A stretch of 64,000 nt of DNA, from assembly GCF_004664715.2 (NCBI RefSeq), contig NC_051082.1, forward strand, positions 9,058,498 through 9,122,497, read 5' to 3'. The DNA is from Peromyscus leucopus (Eukaryota > Chordata > Mammalia > Rodentia > Cricetidae). The translations under genes were made by a program, and so were the position numbers. Under the pieces are notes generated by a model that saw only the letters and a list, made by a program, of their open reading frames with translations, made no database searches and was not told where the DNA came from. The first letter of the stretch is position 1, and every line of letters begins with the position of its first letter. Positions 57,801 through 64,000 of this stretch are shown one piece after another.

Positions 57801-60800
57801 TGCACCAGGCACACACTTACACATACACAGATCATGGTTTTACTGAGGGTGTGCAGACCCTTTCTCCTGTTGCTGTTGAAACAGTAGCTGCTTACATTGC
57901 ACTTAGTGATTTAGGGGCGATTCAAGGTGCAGCGGGGAGTGAGCCTGGGTCCTCCACAAACTCTCCTGATTAAGAAGAGCCCCTGGGACTGGAGAGACTG
58001 ACATCTCAGTACGGAACTGCTCTTCCGGAGGGCCTGACTTCAGTTCCCATCACCCACATTGGGTGGCTCCCAGCCACCTCTAACACCAGTGCCACAGGAC
58101 CTGCGTCCCTCCTTTGACCTACTTGGATGTCTGCATCCACAGGCACAGAGCCACACAGACACGAACTCACCCAAAAACACATCGCTGACCATCAAAATCA
58201 ACCCTCTCTCTTACTGTTTAGAATGATGTATCTTATATTTTCTGCTGGGAAGCTTAATTTCCAGTCACCAGTGATTTGCCTGGAAGCCTAACCTCCTGTC
58301 GGGAAGACCTTCTGGTCCAAAGGTTAGAGAACAAGATGCACTGAGAGGGGTCACTGCAAAATGTCCAGACCAGGAGGCAGTGTTTCATGGGGGTTTGTGG
58401 GGACAGGTGAGATGCCAGTGTTCCGCGCCTGGGCTGCTCCCCCGACCCGAGTCTGTGAGTAGGTTTATGTGTACACTGACTGGAATGAGCACTGTATTGT
58501 GTGGCCTGGACAGTCTTTAGGCATGGCATGTGTGTAGATGGGGTTGGAGGCGCACTTTCTTGGCTTTCATTTGTGTAAACTTTTCCTCTTGTTTACGCTC
58601 TTTTCCTGCCCTTCCCACTCCTGCTTTTATTTGGGCCTTTCCTGACTCCACCCCTGTAGTTTTTCTTCCGTAGTCTTGAACGCCAAACCCAGGGCCAACT
58701 GAGTGCTCTGCCCCTGGCTCTTAGCCCCACTGTGTGGTTTTAATAGTGACCTACGTTGTCTTTTTTTAACCTAACTGCATGAGAAAGGGGGAGAGGGATC
58801 ATTGTTTGTGGGAGACAGACCCTGCTCGGCTTTGGTCTTCGAATTACCCCAGGGGTCTGTCCCAGTCAGCTGCTACAGGAGGAGCTCCCGTAGCTAACAG
58901 CTACCCTCTGTCTTGGGGGATCGGCTGGTGGACGGCCTCTTGCTGTACTCCCATGTCCACTCTAGAGGCTTCAGTTCTTAGTCCTGTGGGGTCTCAGGCA
59001 TAGGTTTCCTAGGTTGTTGCCGTGTGTGGAAAATGTGAGAAGACTTAGCCAAAGATGTCAGTTCTCCTCAAATTAATACACAAGCCAGAGCTGCTCCAGG
59101 TGGATACAAAGAAACAACTACCGTGTGAGGATGGGAAGGTCTTTGTTTTGTTGAGTTGTTTTTCCAACTGGATAATGTTGTCATAAAGTAAGTACAGAGA
59201 AGTAAATCTACAAGAAAGCCAGGAAATGGGGGGGGGGGGGACAGTGGTTGGTATGTAAAATGAAAATAAATAAATAAAAAAAAAAAAAGAGCCAGGAAAA
59301 AAGTGTTTAAATTGGTGTAATGAGAAGCTTACTCTGTGAGCTAGTGGGTCAGAATGTGAGGGAACTGGTGATCTGAACAGAGCTCTGTGGGAACAGACAT
59401 AGACAGGAGGATGCCAGGAGAGGTCCCCAGTGAGAAAGAAAGGGGCAGGCAGGTTGTTGAGTAGGGAGCACTAAGTGGAACTGGGTGCCCAGCCGGAAAC
59501 CAGCAAACTAGCCTTCTATTCGACACTTACTCCCCAAGAGTGAGCAGCCCACACAGTAACACTGTGACTGGAAGGCCAGGCTGGGAGCCATCCGTCTTTT
59601 GCAGAGATTGCCACACCCAGGGAAAGCGGGCAGGGCGGTGCTTTTAAGGAAACACCTTGGAATTCACTCTTCAGAGGAATGTTAAAATCACTGGGAAAGC
59701 TGCTTTTTCATGCTAGTCAGTTTGTCAGGAAAAGTGAACTTGTGTAGCCAGAGGAAGTATGTATTAGTGGTTGTTTTCAAAGTAACTGTTGCCCCTGCTG
59801 GGATAAGTGTAATGACATGTAATGTCCTGCCTCTTAGAATGTTTGGGCTTGTCAGTTTGCATGGCGACCCTGTTGACATCCATTCCTGTTGTGGAAAGCA
59901 GTAGGGAGCGAGCAGTTTCTGTAGATGCTCAAGTGCCCCTCTCTGGGTATGTGATGAGGGTAGCTGTGCTGTTCTGTGTGGTCTGCAGGAACAGTTTACC
60001 ACAGCACATTAAAGAGCTTGTGCTGTGCCTAAGAAAGTCACCTGGGTGGCCAGTGCCCAGCGAGACCCTTCAGTTGCTGGATTTTAGAATCAGAAAGGGC
60101 CTTTGAGTATCCAGGCAAAAGAGATGAAGTCACTTCTCTGCAAAGAGAAACACTGTCTCCTTAGACTTCAACAGCAGCACTTGATGCCAGAGGAAAAAAG
60201 GTATTCCAAGATAGAAGGAAATGCCAGCCAAGGATTTTTATATCCAGCTGAACTGACTTCCAAGTATAAAGAAAGGCTAAAGACAAACTTGTCAGCTTGG
60301 AAGACTCAGACTTTGGGCTCTTTCTGACACATCTGCTAGAAAGTGAGTTTGAAAAGCAAAACCACAGAGATAGTCTTGACTCACGCCTGCTGGTGAGCAC
60401 TCAAATGTATAGTAACCTGAACTTGAGCCACTGGCTCCAAGTAAGAGCTGTCTAGGAGACAGTACCGTGTGTGTGTGTGTGGGGGGGGGGTCAGGGCAGA
60501 AGCCCCGACTAGATTCCACGTAACTAGAAGAACATCGAGCAGTGGTCTGGCAAGGTGGTTGAACAGGTAAAGAAGGTGCTTGCTGCCAAGCCTGAAGAGC
60601 TGAGTTCAGTCCTTGGGACCCACATAGTAGGTCCTGCAAGATGTCCTCTGACTCCCACATATTCCCGCCCCATGGTGTACGTCCACACAAGCCTGGACAG
60701 ATAGACACACTTGTCCACACAAGATCATGTGGGGATTGCCCAGCTTCTTTATATTCAGGGAGATGACAGGACAGCTGGTCATTAGACTTAGGCCAGGCTT

Positions 60801-63538
60801 GTGTGTAGGACAGAGATGTGCAGTCAGGCCAGTGAATGACTGTCATTGTCATCTCAGGTATCAGGGAGGAGCAGAACTGTTCAGGAAGAAGGATACACAT
60901 AGAAGGCAGAAGGAGGTCAAAGTTGTATATGTCTGAATTTGAATTGGAAGTGTCAGTGTGAACTCATGACCACCCAGTAGAAATGGCCATCCTAGCTTGC
61001 AGATTTCTAGCCTCAGCTGCCGCTTCCCCAATGCAAGCCACGATCATGGAGAAATGGCTGCTTCTCAGGCCTGTGTCAGAAATGTACAAGATGACTCCAG
61101 AGCCTCTTGACACCTGGAGCCAGACAGCATGCCTACCGTCAGTCCCTCTTGTCAGTGTGGGGTCGTGTGAAGCATCTGTGGGCCAGAGGTGTGCTGGCTG
61201 GGCCTGCAGCATGGTAGAGGCAGAGCATATTGGACTGCTCCAGACAGTTGAGCTGAGTCCCAGTGCGATTTCAAGATGTTCCTTGGTTTTTGAAGGAGAA
61301 TCAGAAATGAGTAAAAGGAAAGGCAGAGCATTTGTCCTGTTTTTGCTACATGTCATCCCATGGGGAACTAGGGAATGATGAGGTGTTTGCGACAGTCTTT
61401 CTAATAAATGAGGAGGGGCTGGCTCAGTTAGAGTCTCCTCTGGAGGATCGGTAGATCTGAACACTGAGCACAGTGGTTGCTGATACTACAGAAGGGACAG
61501 CCACACCTTGTCACCACCTCCACCTCACCTTTTCCCTTTTTCTTAAGACAGAGGCTCCCGGTAGTCCAGGCTGGCCTTGCTGGCAGCCTCCTGCCTCTGC
61601 TTCCTGAGAGGATCATAGACAGGAGCCTTTTTTCTTTGGTGCTGGGGTGGAAGGCTGGCGAAGCAGGCATCCACAGGTGACTGCTGATGGAAGAGTACGC
61701 CACCGCCTGGGGTGGCAGCTTGCCACATAACTGGCATTTGAATTTTGCAGAACCTCCCCAGCCACTTAGTTGTGAATTTATTTTGCGTTCTTGTTTATTG
61801 TGTTCTTCTGTGTATGTGTGGTCACACTTGTGCCATGTACATGAGAGGACAGCTCAGGAATCAGCGCTTCCTTTCTCCCAATGTGGATCTTGGGGATCAG
61901 ACTCAGGCTTGGCGCCTTTCTTGGCAGCCTCTTCGTCTGCTTGCTAATAAATTCAGAGTAAGTTAAAGCTCACGTGAGTGTGGACTGTGGGAAGATACTG
62001 TTAGAGACTGGTGAGACGGGGAGGAGCCCCTGGAGATGCCGAGGTCTAGAGGACCCCTGAGAACTGTGAGGATGTGTCGGTGCTCACTCTAGAGAGGTGC
62101 GGGAAGTGGCCACAGGCATGAAGTGGGACTGTGACCTCAGCATTGCGCTTCTTGGCCTGGACGGCGAACACGGCACTTGCCCTCCACCTTTGTTTGTTAG
62201 AGGAGAAAGAGCAGGTGGGACAGGTAGACGGCTCTGTGGGTGGAGGGGCCTTTAGTGCTGCGTAGAGGCTGCCACACACGTTAGTCCTGTCTCGTTTGGG
62301 AGACCTGCTGAAGGGCTTCACATAGTCTTCTGCACACCCTCAGTGCACCAGCATTACTGTGGGCACTGGGGGTACAGCTGTGAGCAGCAGCCCCAAACCT
62401 CTGTCTTCTCGAGCTCACAGGGTAGCGACACAAACACAGAAGCTGTCTGTCTTGCTAGGAAGTGGCGTGTGCCTGGGAAATGCTGAGTGAACTCGAGTGT
62501 AAGGGCTGTGGCCCCTGTGGAGGTAAGAGAGGGAGAGGCCTGACTCCTCGGGCCATCTGCACAGAGCCACGAGGAGGTGCAGACTGCAGGCCTCCAGGGA
62601 GGAAGAGTCCACTGAGGAAGGTGTGGGGTGACACGGCCAGGCACAGTGGGGACCAGGTGAAGGGACATGCTGGGTCTTCACCAGGAGTTGGGCTTTAGCG
62701 TGAGGAAGTAGATGCTGGAGAATTGGGTCAGGGGCCATGGTCCTGTGGGTGACAGTATCACTGGAACAATGGACTGCCCTGTCCAGCGGTGACAAGGAAG
62801 AGGATGGAAGCAGGAGCAGAGGAGGAGGAGGGGACAGAGACACCCACAGAGTCTGGGCCAGCTCTACCACGTTAGTGGGAGGTGCTCATGTTAGAGTGTT
62901 GGGAGACGGGCGTCAGGCATTCAAGATGGCCCAGCGACCTGACCCTCACCAGCTGACAGCGACTCAGGGGAAGAAGTCTTAGGGCCCCCCCCCCCAGTTG
63001 TCTAGGCAGGTGTGGAGTAACCGTTGGGTGTGCAGGTCTGAGTTCTCCAGAAAACCTCTTCAGAAAGTAACTTCTGGAAAGGTGGTCAGTGTGGACACAC
63101 CTGAAACCGTAAGGCTAGAAGAACTCCCGAGTTCACCAAGCCCAAAGGAGAAAGGAGCAGGCTGTGCCCTGAGTGTCGGAAGTGGGCCCTGGGGACCAGC
63201 ACAGTGCACCTCCCAGGATGCTGTTCACAGCCTTCCCCCAGAGTCAGGGTGTAAGTGTCTGCCTGCCATTGGACCGTCTCGTCAGGGTGCAGAGCCCTGC
63301 GCAGACAGCGGTGCAGATGTGTGCCAGCTGTGTTTGTGTTGGTAACGAGGAGTGTGTGAAGTGATGGGGAAGCTGGGCTACTGAAGTTCTTAGTGGCTTG
63401 TTTGGTTGCTTCCCAGGAAAGCTCTGACCTGGAAATACTACGCAAAGAAAATTCTGTACTACCTGCGGCAGCAGAAAATCCTGAACAACCTCAAGGCTTT
63501 CCTGCAGCAGCCTGACGATTACGAGTCCTATCTGGAAG
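53739..63538 (+). CDS. FBXO21: FBXO21, F-box only protein 21, exons 1-4 (gene-level entry, 3' incomplete)
   Basis: FBXO21 is the substrate-recognition subunit of an SCF (SKP1-CUL1-F-box) ubiquitin ligase; reported substrates include EID1 and the kinase ASK1. Four exons (239, 136, 95 and 122 bp) join in one frame of 197 codons plus one base. The F-box is at about residues 25-75 (LPGEVLEYIL ... VSSTCRRLRE ... VWKEQF). It is followed by the conserved WPSLMKHYSPTDYVNWLEE segment and further helices up to YESYLE. The chosen ATG has A at -3 and G at +4 and gives the MAAAAGDSAMEVVPALAEE start matching the human protein as I recall it. The SirB1/transglutaminase-like and YccV-like regions expected downstream lie beyond the window. 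It sits downstream of NOS1 in the same orientation, as in human. Confidence 0.96.
53978..55048 (+). other. FBXO21: FBXO21 intron 1
   Basis: The first half is CpG-island sequence. Then come G-runs near 54165 and 54690 and a TG microsatellite at 54815-54845. No SINE is recognised. Confidence 0.8.
55049..55184 (+). CDS. FBXO21: FBXO21 exon 2
   Basis: 136 bp after the acceptor ttttctag. It completes Arg and encodes WPSLMKHYSPTDYVNWLEEY, then KVRQKAGLEARKIVASFSKR and FFSEH, ending in phase 0 at gtaagc. The sequence matches FBXO21 just C-terminal to the F-box. Confidence 0.96.
55185..57152 (+). other. FBXO21: FBXO21 intron 2
   Basis: A TG microsatellite lies about 30 bp after the donor (55216-55242), and a short antisense B1-like fragment near 55760-55850. 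The rest looks unique, with no gene seen. Confidence 0.75.
57153..57247 (+). CDS. FBXO21: FBXO21 exon 3
   Basis: 95 bp encoding VPCNGFSDIENLEGPEIFF and EDELVCILNMEG, ending two bases into Arg at the donor gtaagc (57248). The acceptor is preceded by a GT run and tctctatag. Confidence 0.96.
57400..57840 (+). mobile_element. B1-like then B4-type SINE
   Basis: B1-like 57425-57565 (gtgctcgggaggctgaggc, then aaaataataaaatc). The next head is near 57575 with gcttgctttgcgagcatg. Confidence 0.7.
57990..58190 (+). mobile_element. B3-type SINE
   Basis: ggactggagagactgacatc, ttccggagggcctgacttc, then cagttcccatcacccac. Confidence 0.75.
60090..60330 (+). repeat. Repeat-like segment with a 74-codon ORF
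   Basis: An ATG frame runs 60103-60327. Its YSKIEGNASQGFLYPAEL portion and the DNA around ttttatatccagctgaact resemble L1-associated sequence I remember, but the family is uncertain. No known gene is recognised. Confidence 0.35.
60550..60740 (+). mobile_element. B4/B3-type SINE
   Basis: caaggtggttgaacaggtaa, gcttgctgccaagcctgaag, gtcctctgactcccacata. Confidence 0.7.
61540..61960 (-). mobile_element. Antisense B1-like and B3-type SINEs
   Basis: B1-like 61540-61680 (agtccaggctggccttgctgg). B3-type 61760-61960 with atgtggatcttggggatcag. Confidence 0.6.
62355..62445 (+). mobile_element. Possible L2-like fragment
   Basis: gtgggcactgggggtacagc and gagctcacagggtagcgac resemble the L2 3' region. 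Weak. Confidence 0.35.
63417..63538 (+). CDS. FBXO21: FBXO21 exon 4
   Basis: 122 bp encoding KALTWKYYAKKILYYLRQ, QKILNNLKAFLQQPDD and YESYLE, with a split Gly codon at the donor gtgggt (63539). The preceding intron is about 6.2 kb. Later exons lie outside the window. Confidence 0.96.
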
Positions 63539-64000
63539 GTGGGTGTTTTCGTGCCTGCGGACAGGGCTCTTGAGCGGCTGAGCAGCCTGTCAGATCCTGT
63601 GACAGCTGCCCCTCCAGGACGAGGGGAAGGAGAGCATGTCAGAGGGCGCTAGGATTACACAGCAGACAGCACTCAGACTTCCAGCAGAGTCCGGTGGCCT
63701 CTCCACATCAGCTCAGGTGACCATGTGTCTTAAGAGTCGTCACTGGTCAGTGACAGTTGAGAGCTGGACACTCAGTCAGGAAAGGCTTGCCACACAGTTC
63801 GTGAGGAATGGATTCCGTCCCCAGAACTCGTGTAGAAAGCCAGACTTGATGGGCATGCTTGTGACCTCAGCGCTGGGGAGGTGGAGACAGAGGATTCTTG
63901 TGGTTCTCTGGTCAGTGAGCTTGGCAAAAACCAGATGGACAGCCCCCAAGGACGATGCTGAGGTTGACCTCTGACCTCAACACACAGCACATGTGGGCCT

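Larger units (their letters stand above)
57248..63416 (+). other. FBXO21: FBXO21 intron 3
   Basis: It holds SINEs at 57400-57840 and 57990-58190, a G/A simple run at 59228-59290, an ORF-bearing repeat-like segment near 60090-60330, another SINE at 60550-60740, B1/B3 copies at 61540-61960 and an L2-like piece at 62355-62445. Unique sequence lies between, for example 58200-59200 and 60740-61430. No further exon is recognised. Confidence 0.7.

Overview
The window is mammalian nuclear DNA, most probably from a muroid rodent of hamster/deer-mouse/vole type (Cricetidae). The evidence is dense B1, B2, B3/B4 and ID-type SINEs, rodent URR1-like hAT elements, several short solo LTRs, long CA/GA/GATA microsatellites, and exons split by GT-AG introns. 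The B1 copies carry a 'tttgcgcctttcctgg' variant that I associate from memory with cricetids; the species itself is not proven. Most open frames in the window are chance frames or come from repeats.

Two real genes are present, both on the + strand. (1) Bases 1 to about 35,775 hold the 3' half of NOS1 (neuronal nitric oxide synthase). Twelve coding exons, 3571-3745 through 30407-30422, have consistent splice phases and join into one open frame of 551 codons plus a stop. They encode the end of the FMN domain, the whole FAD/NADPH reductase region and the regulatory C-terminal tail. Counting back from the stop with the rat length of 1429 residues puts every landmark residue I know in register (Y889, R1173/Y1175/S1176, R1229, S1313/R1314, C1349, F1395, S1412). 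A 3' UTR of about 5.3 kb probably follows, ending near an ATTAAA at 35752. (2) Bases about 53,560 to 64,000 hold the 5' end of FBXO21, an SCF ubiquitin-ligase substrate adaptor. It has a GC-rich promoter/CpG island, exon 1 with the F-box, and exons 2-4; the gene continues past the right edge. NOS1 followed by FBXO21 in the same orientation is the order known in human.

The roughly 17.8 kb between the genes (about 35,780-53,560) and the introns are mostly repeats. Notable items are six solo LTRs, two with perfect 6-bp target duplications and two that interrupt older B3 SINEs; a 46-bp minisatellite; ancient MIR, L2 and MER5A fragments; and a large tetranucleotide array in a NOS1 intron. Just upstream of the FBXO21 promoter is a U6 snRNA pseudogene fused head-to-tail to a B1 SINE, with flanking target duplications.

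No new gene system is evident. The observations most worth checking are the U6-B1 chimera, a phase-compatible exon-like ORF that would replace the NOS1 C-terminal tail (28187-28324), an in-frame upstream ATG for FBXO21, and an in-frame stop formed at the donor of the last NOS1 intron.
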